From the NCBI GenBank assembly GCA_949358305.1, contig OX442317.1, positions 16,062,491-16,126,490 of the forward strand: DNA of 64,000 nucleotides, given 5' to 3'. The DNA comes from Strigamia acuminata (Eukaryota > Arthropoda > Chilopoda > Geophilomorpha > Linotaeniidae). Shown here one piece after another: positions 16,683 through 28,794 of the stretch. Under the pieces are notes generated by a model. That model worked only from the letters and a program-made list of their open reading frames with translations, ran no database searches and was not told where the DNA came from. How positions within the stretch are numbered: the stretch's first letter is position 1; every line of letters starts with the position of its first letter. A program made the position numbers and the translations under genes.

Positions 16683-17340
16683 AGATGTTTATTATATGGT
16701 TTTTATATAATCAACATCTAAATGGAGTTAACAAACATGATTGATAAAAATTTGAACATATAAATAAATAAAAATAATGAATCAACAACATTAATCTCAT
16801 AATAAACACATAACACAGGTAGGGATTTATTTGGACAGACGCAACAGGCGCACAACTTGGCGCAATTACAGACAAGAACAAACAAACACAAACAAATGGG
16901 TTTAGGAGAGGAATATTGTAAAAAATCGTTTGATTAAAAATTAACAGAATCAATAGACGTTTAGGCGCTAGTTACGACTAAATTCTAAACAAAATAATAA
17001 AATTTGTTAAATTATTTGATAACACTTGGAATTAACAATGACACTTTTTGTTATGACTAGAGAATTAAATATCTCAAGATTAATTAACAATGCCTACGGG
17101 TGGCAAAATCTCTATAAAAATGTAAATTATTAGCAAATAAAAATATTGATTAGGAGCTGATTTGGCGTCAATTATCACAATATAAGGATAGCAAAATTTC
17201 AATGATCTCAAATGGTTAATAAAAATGATTAGCAAAAATGATTAGTAAAATATAAACATCAAAAAATAAAAAGTTCGCAAACGAATATTATCTTCTTTCG
17301 TAGGCGTTTGAGTTTTCACGGAACTTTACGTAAAAAATCT
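16683..17340. other. Retrotransposon 3' untranslated region
   Basis: AT-rich stretch between the last Cys-rich ORF and the polypurine tract. No coding potential or clear structural repeat was recognised. Confidence 0.6.
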
Positions 17341-17538
17341 TCATCGAGGCGCATAACAATCACATTTTAAACAATTATAACACTTATCGTTTGTATCACA
17401 ATTATCACAATAAAGTCCACACACACAACAGTTCGTATATGGGTTTTTAGAAGGCGCAAAGTCACTTGTAGGTTTGAAAGTCAATTTCAGGAGTTTTATT
17501 TTCTTAAAATGCAGACGCGCCCTGACCGTCCATCGCAT
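17341..17538 (-). CDS. Cys-rich short ORF at the retrotransposon 3' end
   Basis: 65 aa, overlapping the end of the preceding ORF in another frame. The last 35 residues contain eleven cysteines in closely spaced Cx2C-type pairs (CCVCGLYCDNCDTNDKC and CYNCLKCDC), which suggests one or two zinc-binding knuckles. The first 30 residues are basic. It could be an independent small protein, or the true C-terminus of ORF3 reached by a frameshift. No family recognised. Confidence 0.4.
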   Translation of the reverse strand: MRWTVRARLHFKKIKLLKLTFKPTSDFAPSKNPYTNCCVCGLYCDNCDTNDKCYNCLKCDCYAPR

Positions 17539-18970
17539 AATAGACCAGTCTAAGCGCTGTTTTTACGAGGATCACTCTCACCTGTTGTTTAGAAGTCGCG
17601 TAACACTTTTGGCTAATTCTGTTCACTCGGTACAGGAAATCTCCAACATAATATTTTTTAATGAGGGACAACAATTTTTCGCCCGCGCCGTGGTCAAGCT
17701 GTAAGTCCGAAAAGATGATCGTTTCGAAAAGGCGCGTCAGAACACTCCAATCCACGACCAATTTGATTTTAGGTTCCCACGGCAATGAGTAGAAAATATT
17801 ATCTATCGGGATTATCTCCTCCATGATTGCTAACGCGCAAGTTGGCTCCACGAGACGCTTCTCCTTAGGCTTCGGTTCGACCGGTTCGCGCAAACTCTCA
17901 CGTGTGACAACTTCGCCTGGATCGTCGTCCTTTTCCTTTGGTGGTGTCAAAATCATTTTTGGCATCCTCGACATCAATGGCGATCGACGTCCCGCCCTTG
18001 CGCCGCCTCGTCCAATTCCAGGAAGTCTGAAAGGCTCGTCGACCTGAATTACTTCAATTTTATTGTGTTCTTGCGCCGCCAAGAATGCTTTGTGGCTTTC
18101 CTCGTCGCCCGTTGACTCGCGAAGCGACTCGACATCCGACATCGAATAATCCACATCCGATGACAACTCCGAGGCGAGCACTCCTGTGTCCGCCACAATC
18201 ACGGGGTCGTATCGGAATGAATATTTGGTTTCGGGATCTGCTAATTTCGGATTTTTGGCAACTGCGTTCTCAAATTGTTGCACCAATTTTTCAGGCGCCA
18301 ACTCGATGAGAATCTTTTCTGAAAAATTCTTAATTTCATCCTCCGTCATGATCAACTCCGGATCCAGTGGTGGTTTGGCGGGCGTATTTCTCTCGTCCTC
18401 CAGTCGCTGGGCCTCTTTGAGCGCGTCGGCCTCACGAAATCGTTTAACGGCGTCGCGACGACTCTGATGCATTTGGGTGATGATCTCCCTTAAATTAAAG
18501 TGCACGGCGTGCACAATGAGGTGATGCACCGCGTGTTCGTCTCCGGTACAGTCCTTTGTCATTTTCGCTTCAATTTCCTTCGCGATGTTCCCGAGGCGTC
18601 CGAAAATCGTTCCGACGACTGTCTTGAAGTCCGAGGCGCTGACGTTGAAATCCAAATTAATCGACATCTTAAAAAGTTCGCTCCATCCTTCCGATCTCAG
18701 GTTGATTCGTCCTTGACCTCTGTTTTCCATAGGGTACAGTATCTCGAGCTCGGAATATTTCGGACATCTGAGTGAAAATACGGTCTGGGCGCATCGTACA
18801 TCCATTTCGGTCGAATCCCTGGAGATAACGTGGCTTAAGAGATGCGCATCCTTCAGACGACGTTGATCCGTTTGAGACCGCTGAAATGGCCTTAGCAATT
18901 GGATTAGAAATCTTGCTTTCCAATTTCTTGACGTCGTGGATCTTTGCGCACTCCTCCGCATCTCTCGCAA
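17504..18970 (-). pseudogene. Retrotransposon ORF3, downstream part (+1 frame)
   Basis: An open frame of 488 codons overlapping the upstream ORF3 part by 302 nt. The first ~40 residues look like out-of-frame noise, while the sequence from about HLLSHVISRD onward looks natural. Natural-looking sequence in the upstream part stops at the same place (around 18875), so the two parts probably were one protein split by a one-base insertion or a two-base loss. The remainder is charged and helical, with a Pro-rich linker and a hydrophobic terminal segment, and no membrane anchor. No family recognised. Confidence 0.5.
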
Positions 18971-20360
18971 TTTCGGCAGCGATATTCGCGATGGACGAAG
19001 ACGGTGTGAAATTCAACAACGCCTTAATATCTTGGTCAACCTGTGGGGAAAAATCAGCTTTAATTAGTTTTGTGTTAAAATCAGCAATTGTGTCCATTTG
19101 TGTATTTGAAGTTGCAACTTTGGAGTACGTAATCGGCACCGACGTCGCAGCAACTGAAGTCATCATCTTGGGCGTCACATTCGATTGAGTCACAGTGGTG
19201 ACATCGACAGGTCGGGCAGCTTGGCTCGATTCAGACGTTTCAATCGAAGACGATTTGTTCTTCACGACATAAAAGTAAGGAATGACGATTGGCGCAGCAG
19301 TGGTCACCGTTGTAACGTTGGTTGATTTCGCTTCCGCCGCCGTCACACTCGATTCCGTTTTGATGGTCGGGGTCGACATCGTGTTGATATTGCTAATTTT
19401 TTCTCTTTCTTTTCTATTTTCTTCATTTTTTACTACCTTTTTAGCCACTTGGTCGTGCAACGAAAGTTCTTTAGTCGATTCGATGACAGGCGACGCAATA
19501 GGCGCTCCACCAACCGCTCCGTTTTCCTCAACGATGACTGAAGAGACGTCCAATGCTGGTCCGGATCGTCCCGTCACGAAGTGAGTGTCCCGGTTCGCCT
19601 CCGCTCCGATCCTTTTCGTTACTTTCTGCGTATATTCCTTCAAACGGTGCGTGCTCCGCTCCTCGTACGTATGTCGTGGACGCAGATTTGAATGCTGAAA
19701 CGGTAAGTCGGCCGCAACCCTCTCCGGCTCCGAATATGCTTTTTTCGCATCCGCGACTACATTGGGCGCCGTCAAACACAGTTCTATACCCGATTCCACA
19801 TCGTAGGTCTTTCCTTCAGGCGTCACAAACTGGTCTGGAAGCTCGGCAGGTTGCTCGCGGGCAATTATGTAGGCTCCTTCCGGATATTTCCAAGTCAACG
19901 GTCGGATTCCCTTCTCTCTTGCCAATTGCTTTATGCGTGCCAAATATGATGCGTGCGCATGACGAAAACGAGCGATGGCGTTTGCACTGCCGAATGGAAT
20001 CCTTGGTGGCGGAAAATCCACTCCTGCCAACGATGTCTTATCTATTGACTCATAACCAAGTACATACGCGAACATAAGGCGCATCCATTTCCGGAATTTG
20101 CAACGACGCAAATCACCGCCGCCCCGACACGCTCGGCATTCTCGTGGCGCTCGCAGTTGGTAAATCTCAAATCCGGTCCCGCTACAAACTGGACACAGTT
20201 CATAGTTTGGAAAACTTTGGTCGTTTGGGTGGTCAGGATGAAAACGTGGCACCAGTCCTTCGCCCGACGCTTCGATTGGTGGCATCGGCAGGTACTTTGG
20301 ATAACCTTTTTGGGTTGGCTTTGGAATCGTAATTGTTACTTTTGGATCGTAGGACGCCAT
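18669..20360 (-). pseudogene. Retrotransposon ORF3, upstream part with DnaJ-like zinc motifs
   Basis: 563 codons starting MASYDPKV. Residues 56-82 carry CPVCSGTG and CRACRGGG (Cys 56, 59, 75, 78), the CxxCxGxG type of zinc motif found in DnaJ proteins. A helical, aromatic region (about 90-180) and a long Ser/Thr/Val-rich linker follow. There is no signal peptide, furin site or membrane anchor, so this is not a typical envelope gene although it lies where env does in errantiviruses. The final ~65 codons appear out of frame. Expression would need splicing or an internal start. Confidence 0.55.
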
Positions 20361-20906
20361 AATAAATTATCGTAAAGTGAAACTAAAAGAAATGGAAATT
20401 TTCCAGAAGGAAAAAGTTATTTTAACGAAAATATTCAATTACAAATGAATTGTTGTGAGATAGAAAGTACTTACGGGTGATAGACGCACAATTTCTAACA
20501 ATATTTATCCAATTTAAGTGATTGTTAAGTTTTTTTTTTTTTTTTTTTTTGAGGCGCGACTATTCAGACGCAAATTAAAATGTGGCTAAGTCGTGCCCTC
20601 ACATGTCTTTAATACACGCGGTCTCGCTACGGGGTCGCCTCGTCATAAAATATGACACGGACCTCTCGCGTGAACGAGATTTAATCACGCACTTCGAAGA
20701 AGCATGAGTTTGGACTTAGTAAATTTTTGTATCATCATTTTAAATTGATGAATTTCAAATTCCTAAACTAATCTTTACTTACTATTTTCAGCGTCTATCC
20801 TCCGTAAATATTTGGTTTAAAGCAGGGAAAATTATAAACACAAGAAGGAAAGAAGGTTGGGTAAAGTAAAGAAAGAAATAAAATTATAAAATGAAAAGAA
20901 ATTAAG
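20361..20906. other. Intergenic stretch between pol and ORF3 with long T tract
   Basis: No gene found. It holds an uninterrupted T tract around 20529-20550 (A tract on the coding strand). It could contain signals for ORF3 expression such as a splice acceptor, but none can be fixed by eye. Confidence 0.5.
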
Positions 20907-23900
20907 TTATTTTATCGAAAATGAAGCGATGATGGTTTCAATTTCCGATGTAAACGCAGCAACATGTTTTTCGATCATTGTTGCGTCTGTTTGGTCTAGA
21001 TCATCATCATTGTTGAACCAATGGCGCAATTCTACGACGTTATACGGCAGCATTCGACGACCATCCTTGTCCATTAGAATGACAGTGTTGGGTCCAGTTA
21101 ATTTATGGATTACGTAAACGCCTTCCGTCCTCTGTCGAAGTCCTGCAGCAAACTGTCGGTCCGCTGATGACAATTGTCGATTTTTAATAGACACAAAATC
21201 GCCTGGTTTGAAATCATGTGGTCTTCTTTTTCGATCGAACCAACGTTTATGTCTAATTTGAGCTTTTTGTAAATTTGCAGTGGCATTATTTCGTAATTCT
21301 CTCATCAATTCATGCGTCTCTCGCGCTCGTGCTGGTGGCAGCGGCTGTCCATCGTCGGTGTCCGAATCGAAATCACCTGGATAACGCGCCTCTTGTCCCG
21401 TCACCATTTGATAAGGAGAATATTGAAGCGAAGCTTGATATGCTGAGTTGATTGCTAACACAAAATATCCAATGTGAACGTCCCAGCGCACATGCTCTTC
21501 AATATAAGCTAAAATGCAGTTTTTTAATGCTTGGTTTAATCTTTCGGCTAAGTTCCCCTGTGGATGATAAACAGCCGTGTAGCGATTGATGGCGCCAAAA
21601 CTCTGACATGCAGCCTGGAATTCCATTGATCGGAAAGCTGGCGCATTGTCACTTATAATAACTTTTGGAAATGCTCATCGCTGAATAAATCCTTGCAATT
21701 GTTTAATTGTTGTTTTCCAGTCAGATGTCTCGGTCAATCTCACATCCAACCATCGACTGGCGGCATCCACAATTACTAATGCGTAACAATGTCCTCCAAT
21801 CGATCGGGGCTTTTTACCATAATAATCGATGTAAATTGTGTGAAACAAATGTCGTGGTTTGGCCATGATCATTGGTCCATATGGGAGGCGATTTAACGGC
21901 TTGGCTCGTTGACATGGTTCACATTTTTGAATCCAAAGTAAAACGTCCTCCTTCATTTTTGGCCAATAAACTCGGGCCCGGAGTCGATGAAGTGTTTTCT
22001 CAACTCCTAAATGTCCGCAGCTCGGCGGGTAATGCAGAGCTTTGAAATATTGTTCGCGTAACATTAGGGGCAAATAGATTTGTCTTCTACGGCGAATTTT
22101 ATTTATGTCGATCGGTGGATAACGACATAACATTCCCTTATAAATAGCGAAATCTACGGCACGATACTTGATACGCGCTGCTTGCACTTGGTCGTTGGGC
22201 AAATGTCCTTGATCAAGATATTCGATTAATTCGGCGCTCCACGTGTCTTCGTGTTGTCGACGAATTATTTCGTTAACAGTTGGTATTAGACGAAATGGTT
22301 GGTGGTCTTGCGGCGTCTCATGGAGTCGCTCGGCCTCGTCCTCTTCTTCGTCTTGTTGTTCATCAGCAACAGGGCGTCTCGTCGCATTTCTTTGAAATTG
22401 TAATCGATCTTGACGCACTTGCTGTGGCATAAATCCTGCACGTCCCATCCATGCTGGTCGATAAGTTGTCGAATCGTCCGACGAATCCGAATCTGGACCT
22501 CCATATCCGTCATAATTCGGTCGCGCAGCTCCAGATGGTCCTGCAGGTGGGCTCAACATGTTAGGGGTTGGAAACGATGCAGTTGGCACATTTGGTGATG
22601 GCAATGGCGGTATTAAAGGTGACAATGGTGCAACAGCTCCAGGAGGCGTCGAAACTTGTGTTTGTTGACGTGCCCTGGCTCGAGTTAATACCTGATAATT
22701 TGGTGGCGGTCTCTTCTTATTTTTAGAACCTTTTGGCCTGCCCATTTTTGGTTTAATTTGTTGTTGTCGTCTTTGCGCTCTAGTCATCACAGCTGCGTTA
22801 TTTCGTTGTTGTGCCGCAGCCAATCCAACTCCAATAATGTTGATTATTGGTAATTTTGGCCAATCATTTGGGTCGTCAAAATAGGCGATGTAGCATGTTT
22901 CATCAACGAGAGGCGAGTCGTCTGCATCCAATGGTTCCGATGGTTCCACAGGCGCACGGCTAAGGGCATCCGCAACACGATTCTGTGCTCCTGAACAGTA
23001 AAGAAATGTAAATTTGTACTCACTGAGGGACAGAACCCATCGTGCCAGGCGTCCTTTTGGTTCTCGCTGCTGGAAAAGCCACTTTAACGACAAATGATCG
23101 CTTTCTAAATAAAAATTCATCATCTCAAGATACACACGAAATCTCTTGACCGCCCAAACCGCCGCTAAGCACTCAATTTCGGTAACGCTGTAATTCTTTT
23201 CTGCAGAATTTAATGCACGTGATGCAAAGGCGATTGGTGTTCGTTCACCTTGATCATTTAGTTGCATGAGGGCAGCGCCCAAACCTGAATAGCTGGCGTC
23301 TGTTTGTAGTATATATGGCTTGGTCCAATCCGGGAATCTTTGATGTAGAGTTGGTTCAGCCAATCCTCTCTTGAGTGAATTAAATGCTTCTTGGTGTTGA
23401 ATCGTCCAATTCCACTCAGAATCTTTTTTGAGTAAGGGGCGAAACACCTCGCATGTTTTTGAATAATTTGGGAAAAATGACTGATAATAACCAATCATTC
23501 CTTTGAATCTTTGTAATTCTTTGATGTTGGTAGGCGCCGGAAAATACTGAATTGCCGTCACCTTATTTGGGTTTGGTTTAATGTGTCCAGCCTCCACAAT
23601 GTGTCCTAAAACTTCGAGCGATGTTCTGCACAATTCCGTCTTGTTGGCGTTCATCGTGAATCCCGCTTCATCCAAGGCTTGAAGAATTATTTTAAGATGT
23701 TGCACATGCTCCTCGAAAGTCTTGCTGAAAATTATGACGTCATCGAGATAAACGAATACGAACTTGTAAAGATATTTCGACAAAGTTTTGTTCATGGCTC
23801 TCTGCAGAGTTGCTGGGCCATTAATGGGTCCAAACGGCATTCTCACATATTCGAAAAGTCCTCTGTGCGTAATAAATGCGAGAAATCTCTCGTCACCTGG

Positions 23901-25727
23901 ACGCACTCCAATCTGGTGGAAAGCTTCTCGTCCATCTATGATCGAAAACCAATTTGATCCTCCTAAATAAGAAAATATATTATCGATGTCGGGTAGTGGG
24001 TAGACATCGTGTAAAGTTTGAGCATTCATCGGCCTAAAATCCATAGCTGTACGCCAGTCTCCAGTTTTCTTTGGAACAACAACAGGCGCCACCGCACAAT
24101 CACTTTTTGATCGACGAATAATGCCTTGTTTTAGTTTTTGGTCCAAATAAGCGTCAATCACCATCTTTTTTGCTGGGTTAACGGGTCTTACAGGCACATG
24201 AATAGGTCTAAAGTCCGGTTTTAAATTTACTTCAAACTGAGTGTTGTTGCATAATCCAACCTCCTCGCGAAACACTTTCGAAATTGGTCGAAGAGTCTGA
24301 ATTAATAAACGAATTTGGGGTACCGTCAATGATGACCACAGCTGGTCGTAAATCCAGTCCAGTTGTGTTGGATCACTGCTTGGTTGATATTGTAGTACAT
24401 TAACATCCAGAGACGGCTCCGAAATCGTCGAATGATTGTGTACTCTGGCCATGAGCGCATTTTCATCCACGCGACGCAAAAGCTGTCTTCCCTGCGTGTT
24501 AAGTTGTTTTATTGTTGGTGACAATTCATAAAGGCGTTTCCGCTGTCGTCTTGCACGTCTGCGTTGACTAAGCGTCGAAAACAATGATGAATTGAATCTT
24601 CTTGATTTTTTAATGAAATCCTTCCTCTTTGGTGACCATATAAATGACCACTGATCTCGTGTACGATTCCGAATCTTCTTGATTTGGTGCTGAGCATCGT
24701 CATTTGGATATTCGAAAATCTCTTGCGACAAAGGTCGATGTTCTAGAAGAATACAATTAATGTTATTAATTACTACCTTGGGTACATCCTTAGCGCTGTC
24801 CTTTGTATCATCGGGCTTCTTGATGGGAAATAAAAGAACAGATTCTGACTTGTTAGCTTGTTCTAAAGTCATGAATTGTCTTCGCTCCGGCGATCCCTTC
24901 AAATACCACTGGCACAATTCAAAGTCCGTGCACAGACCAACCGCTCTGCAGAAATCTCTTCCCAGCAGAAGGTCCTCTGATGTTTTGGGTATAATTAAAC
25001 AAATGAAAGAAATAACGGCTAATGGTGCGCGCACCGACAGTTTAACAGATCCCTTAACTGGAATTTTGTCATCGGCCGCTGTACGCACTGTTTCGTGAAG
25101 TTCGAGCAATTCCAAACCCATATTGGCTTTAAGTTTGTTAAACAATGACTCCGACATTACACATGTCTGAGCGCCTGAATCCAAAAGTGCGACAAAACTC
25201 ACGTTAGCCCATGTTATTTTGATATATGGTGCTTCTCTATTAAAGCGATCAGTCTTCGTAATTTCGATTCTTGGCTCTTCGGATTTTTGCAACTCCTCGG
25301 GCGACAAAAGAACGAAGTTTGTTTGCAACGTCTCACTCTGCGTCGTCAACGAAGTTGGTTTTTTGGGAGTTTCCTTGGCTTTCACAGACGAAAGTTGCGC
25401 TGATTTTGTTGGTTGTGGTGTTACGACACCGGGTGTTTTTGTTTTTGATTTATTTAAATCTGTTTTGATTAATGTAGTTAATTTAATGTCCGTAGACGGG
25501 GTTAATGATTTGTTGTTGTCTTCTCGAACAGCAGATGGCGCCTCTGGTGTCGGAGTAGACTGTGTTGTACTTCCATCGACGTCTGGTGATTCTTCAGTCT
25601 TCTTCTCAGTAGAGTCCTTGATGTTTATATCCGACCCACTCTCTGGACTCATGCTTTGAGCAGGCCGCTTGCGTTTCCCGACTGACGACTCCATTCCTTG
25701 CCACAAACGGGGCACACAGGCCTCCAT
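20907..25727 (-). pseudogene. pol: Ty3/gypsy pol (PR-RT-RH-INT) interrupted by one nonsense codon
   Basis: 1350 codons to an in-frame TGA at 21675-21677, then the same frame stays open to 20907. Aspartic protease LLDSGAQT lies near residue 181, RT with YLDD near 655, RNase H with ILQTDAS near 805, the integrase zinc finger HLGVEKTLHRL...CEPCQRAK near 1236-1275 and the first integrase Asp (YIDYYG) near 1300. The second Asp (IISDNAPAF) and Glu (NLAERLNQ) lie beyond the stop. A long Pro-rich tether separates RNase H and integrase. It is in the -1 frame relative to gag with 79-nt overlap, so it is probably made as Gag-Pol. The TGA would remove the integrase catalytic core unless read through. Confidence 0.9.
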
Positions 25728-27565
25728 GATTGCCTGTCAGACATGTACCACTTGTCCGTTGGTGTTTTTCTCCACATAGCATTCTTCGGGAGCTTTGGCT
25801 CTGAAGGCGCTTCTTTAGCGGCTGGAAAAATGACAACGTCCTTGGGACATGTGTGCTGTGTATCCGTTCTAGGTGTTGGCGCAGTAGTCGCAGTCATGGC
25901 GTGGACATCAGATTTTTGTGCTGCCGCCGATGCAGACTCCTTTGGCGGGTCCTTATTGGTTTCCTCGCTGTTGGGATCTTCTGGATCGAGCGCGCACGCC
26001 GACATGTCCTCTAGCAATGCTGTAAATACTTTGTTGAATCTTGAAAAACGACCAGACCTGGACGAAGTAGATTGTTGTTTTAACTTCTCCTCCTCTGTTC
26101 TGGTACGTGTGGCAGGACCCACTCCTGCGGGTAAAGGCATCTCTTGGTCCGAAACTCCGCACTGTTTGTACTCAAAAGTCCGCAACGAATCCAACTGAAG
26201 GCGATTATCGACGTCGTTGCCCATTTTGACTGCGTCGTCGATCGTCCTGATGCACCAAGAGCGCATTAATTGTACGACTTGAGTTTGCATCATGCCCTGA
26301 ACTCGTTCCCACTGCAAGCCCTTGTCCTTGTATCCAGCAATATTTAAATAATGAATCATCTCGCTGAGGAACGACATAGTTGATTCCCCTGGCTTTTGTT
26401 TGCGCTGAGACAACTTAACATTAGCTAAAGCTGAATTGATGGAAAATACCTGCCTGAAAATTAATTCAAAGTCCTCCCAATTGTTTGGTTTTGGAGTTAG
26501 AGCCATCCACCAACGTTGCGCTCTATTTCGGAGCGCGAGAACCACGTATACTTTCAAATATATTCCTTCCGGTGCTCCCATGGTAAACATGTGCGCATAT
26601 AGCTTACCTAGGAACAAGTCCACTGTGTCGAAAGTAGCTTCATCCGGGTCGAAGTATGGAATTTTTTCAACTTTAAGTTTATACCTTCCAACCTGAGCGG
26701 CTTGACGCTGATCGTCCGACTCCAACGAGAGTTGAGATCTCGTGTGAGGCAGCTGTCTTGAGGCGCTGAGTGGTATGCCTTGACTACCTCTTTGAGCGGA
26801 ATCCGGGTCAGGATTCGGTGGTGGGTCCCGTGGAACATTGGAAGTCGTGTCTCCCTGTTGTGAATGTTGTTGGCGTCGTCTCGGAGAATAAGAGCCAGTG
26901 CGTCGTGGTCCCGACGCACGTCCAGTATCTCCAAAAGAAAAGTCGGCTCCCCGAGCGCCCTCTCGACCACGACGTGTGGCCCCTGAACCTGCTTCTGGTG
27001 CTGGTGGTTCAGGCTGAGTTCGCTCGTTGTGCGAATGGATAAATTCCTCCACTCTGTCGTTCAGCTCGCGCCTAATTTGCCTCATCGATTCGAGCAACTC
27101 CTGGCGAAGTTCGTGTTGTAACTCCCTTCTATCCTCTCGTAATACTCTCATCAATGCTTCCATTGTCAGTGCAGGTGGATTCCTTCGATGTTGTTGTGGT
27201 TCCGGTTGCATAAACGCAGGTTGGTAAGGAGGCGGCGGTCCTCGTTGAATATCTTCTCGGACCGCTCGCATCCCGTCCACAATTTGTCTTCTCTCCATGA
27301 GTGAGTCCTGCAAATGGCGTCTATTTTCCTCCCATTGATCCCGCGCCGCAGCCGCTTCCCGTTCATGTTGGAGTTGATCCGCCTCCATTTGAGCGTATGT
27401 CCTCCAAGGATTGGAAAATGGTACGTCTGTGGATATTGGTTGTACCAATAGATCCTGCTGCTGGTCCGGCTCATGTGTTGGTGAGTCTGGAAGTGGCAAA
27501 GTATGCGCTTGTTCGGCTTCTACGTCCGAAACACTGGATTGCGACAAAGCGTCGCGTGAAGCCAT
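25649..27565 (-). CDS. gag: Retrotransposon Gag polyprotein
   Basis: 638 aa. The N-terminal half is Gln/Arg/Pro-rich and disordered, with coiled-coil-like segments. The capsid-like retrotrans_gag core spans about residues 295-455 (IPYFDPDE, ALRNRAQRWWMAL, GESTMSFLSEMIHYLN). The C-terminus has one CPVCG pair but not a complete CCHC knuckle. The ATG lies 150 bp from the 5' LTR. A canonical slippery heptamer sits about 20 nt before its stop. Confidence 0.88.
   Translation of the reverse strand: MASRDALSQSSVSDVEAEQAHTLPLPDSPTHEPDQQQDLLVQPISTDVPFSNPWRTYAQMEADQLQHEREAAAARDQWEENRRHLQDSLMERRQIVDGMRAVREDIQRGPPPPYQPAFMQPEPQQHRRNPPALTMEALMRVLREDRRELQHELRQELLESMRQIRRELNDRVEEFIHSHNERTQPEPPAPEAGSGATRRGREGARGADFSFGDTGRASGPRRTGSYSPRRRQQHSQQGDTTSNVPRDPPPNPDPDSAQRGSQGIPLSASRQLPHTRSQLSLESDDQRQAAQVGRYKLKVEKIPYFDPDEATFDTVDLFLGKLYAHMFTMGAPEGIYLKVYVVLALRNRAQRWWMALTPKPNNWEDFELIFRQVFSINSALANVKLSQRKQKPGESTMSFLSEMIHYLNIAGYKDKGLQWERVQGMMQTQVVQLMRSWCIRTIDDAVKMGNDVDNRLQLDSLRTFEYKQCGVSDQEMPLPAGVGPATRTRTEEEKLKQQSTSSRSGRFSRFNKVFTALLEDMSACALDPEDPNSEETNKDPPKESASAAAQKSDVHAMTATTAPTPRTDTQHTCPKDVVIFPAAKEAPSEPKLPKNAMWRKTPTDKWYMSDRQSWRPVCPVCGKEWSRQSGNASGLLKA
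25673..25679 (-). promoter_or_regulatory. -1 frameshift site GGGAAAC at gag/pol overlap
   Basis: On the coding strand G-GGA-AAC is in the correct phase (X-XXY-YYZ) with the gag frame, 22 nt upstream of the gag stop, and slipping by -1 enters the open pol frame. A GAGTCC...GGACTC pairing occurs downstream. This heptamer type is used by several retroviruses. Confidence 0.75.
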
Positions 27566-27693
27566 GTTGAAATAATAATATGTGTGCCGGCAAAAATAAG
27601 TAATTAATTAAATAAATATAACGACCTATACTTGCGTAGTCTTCACTGAAGAAAATGGTGGTTTGTGTTCTCTTAGAACACGTTTCGAGTTGA

Positions 27694-27711
27694 ATCCTGT
27701 CTAGCTCGCCA
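27694..27711 (-). promoter_or_regulatory. Candidate primer binding site
   Basis: Four bases inside the 5' LTR, the - strand reads TGGCGAGCTAGACAGGAT, starting with the TGG expected to pair with a tRNA CCA end and followed by a T-arm-like AGGATTC. The tRNA identity is not certain. Confidence 0.6.
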
Positions 27712-27715
27712 AGAT

Positions 27716-28758
27716 TGTCACGTCGTAGTCGACTTTTTAACAATGGTTTCGGAAATTTAAGAATTTCCAGGGATTGTAATAACCAGAAAATTTAGGTTCG
27801 CAGGCGCTGCAACTCTTAAAACTTTGCCGGGGGTGGTAGCTAGGTTAAGACAGCGTCTATTCGTGAAATCTGTATTTTATGGGTGCAGGATTCAATTCGG
27901 GCGCCGTACAAAATGGCGAACGTTGATACTTCGAATTTTAAGACCAAAATATCGCTCTTCACTAGGGAAAATGTCGTCATATGCTAGGCGTACTTACGAA
28001 GAGTATGTTTCTTCTCCTGAACACGCGCAAACGTTGGGTGAACGCGCAAACAGGTACCAAACCGCAGACAACGTCGTCGGACCGTCGATAATGAAATGAA
28101 TACGCAATTGAGACGAGTATGAGTTCAAAATGTCTAGGCTGAGGAGGAAGTCACAGTCGTGGCATAAAATGTATTGACGAATTAAGACCGTCGAATACGC
28201 CGCTTTTCCAGTAATTTGTACGCAAATAATGGGCAAATAATAAAGGTTGTGGTTAGATAGCCAACCATGAGAATTCGGGCTGCAATGTGACCGTATGCGT
28301 TGAGACGCAACATAAATCGCACTTGGAAATCTTCTAGTTGAGACAGAAGATGTTGACTAGTCGAAGGCGAAAATTATTCTCTCTGTCCAAAATGTCTTGA
28401 CAGAACAAGTCACCTCTGATCACATGTCAAAGGCCAAGTCAATTCCCAATGGGGACTGGGCAGAAAACAGGCGATCAGGGGTGAAATATGTAAATTTAGA
28501 GCGCGATTAGATCAACTTATTGCAGAATTCTCATGAATTGTCTGGATGGGGTGATTAAAACCAGACCAAATTAAAGATAAATATCAAAAATAAGGAAAAT
28601 AATATAAAATAAAATAATAAATTTAGATTTGGGAAAAATAAAATAATTTAGGGAAACTAGAACAATTTCTCAATATGATTGGGGAAAATTTAAAGGAAAG
28701 GCGCAAAATGCGCTTAAAATTTTGAAAATTATTACTGTCTAAAGTCAGGACCGTGACA
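27716..28758 (-). repeat. 5' LTR of the nested retrotransposon
   Basis: 1,043 bp, same ends and length as the other LTR. It should contain the promoter of the - strand transcript. TSD ACAT follows at 28759-28762. Confidence 0.93.
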
Positions 28759-28794
28759 ACATGAAATAAGAAATAAGTACAAATATAAATATAG

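Larger units (their letters stand above)
15627..28758 (-). mobile_element. Ty3/gypsy-like LTR retrotransposon, nested, 13.1 kb
   Basis: An LTR element transcribed on -. It has 1,043-bp LTRs starting TG and ending CA, a candidate PBS, gag, pol in PR-RT-RNaseH-INT order (Ty3/gypsy order), a third ORF, and a purine tract at 16670-16682. It is flanked by the 4-bp duplication ACAT (15623-15626 and 28759-28762). The empty site is visible in copy 2 at 49334-49337. I noticed no differences between the two LTRs, so insertion was recent. Lesions: a nonsense codon in integrase and a frameshift in ORF3. Confidence 0.95.

Noticed and set aside
17341-20360. Envelope gene of an errantivirus
   Set aside because: No signal peptide, furin-like site, fusion peptide or membrane anchor could be seen in either part.
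20529-20550. Long T tract as a poly(A) tail of a LINE/SINE
   Set aside because: No flanking target duplication or RT/RNA-derived sequence, and it lies inside the LTR element.
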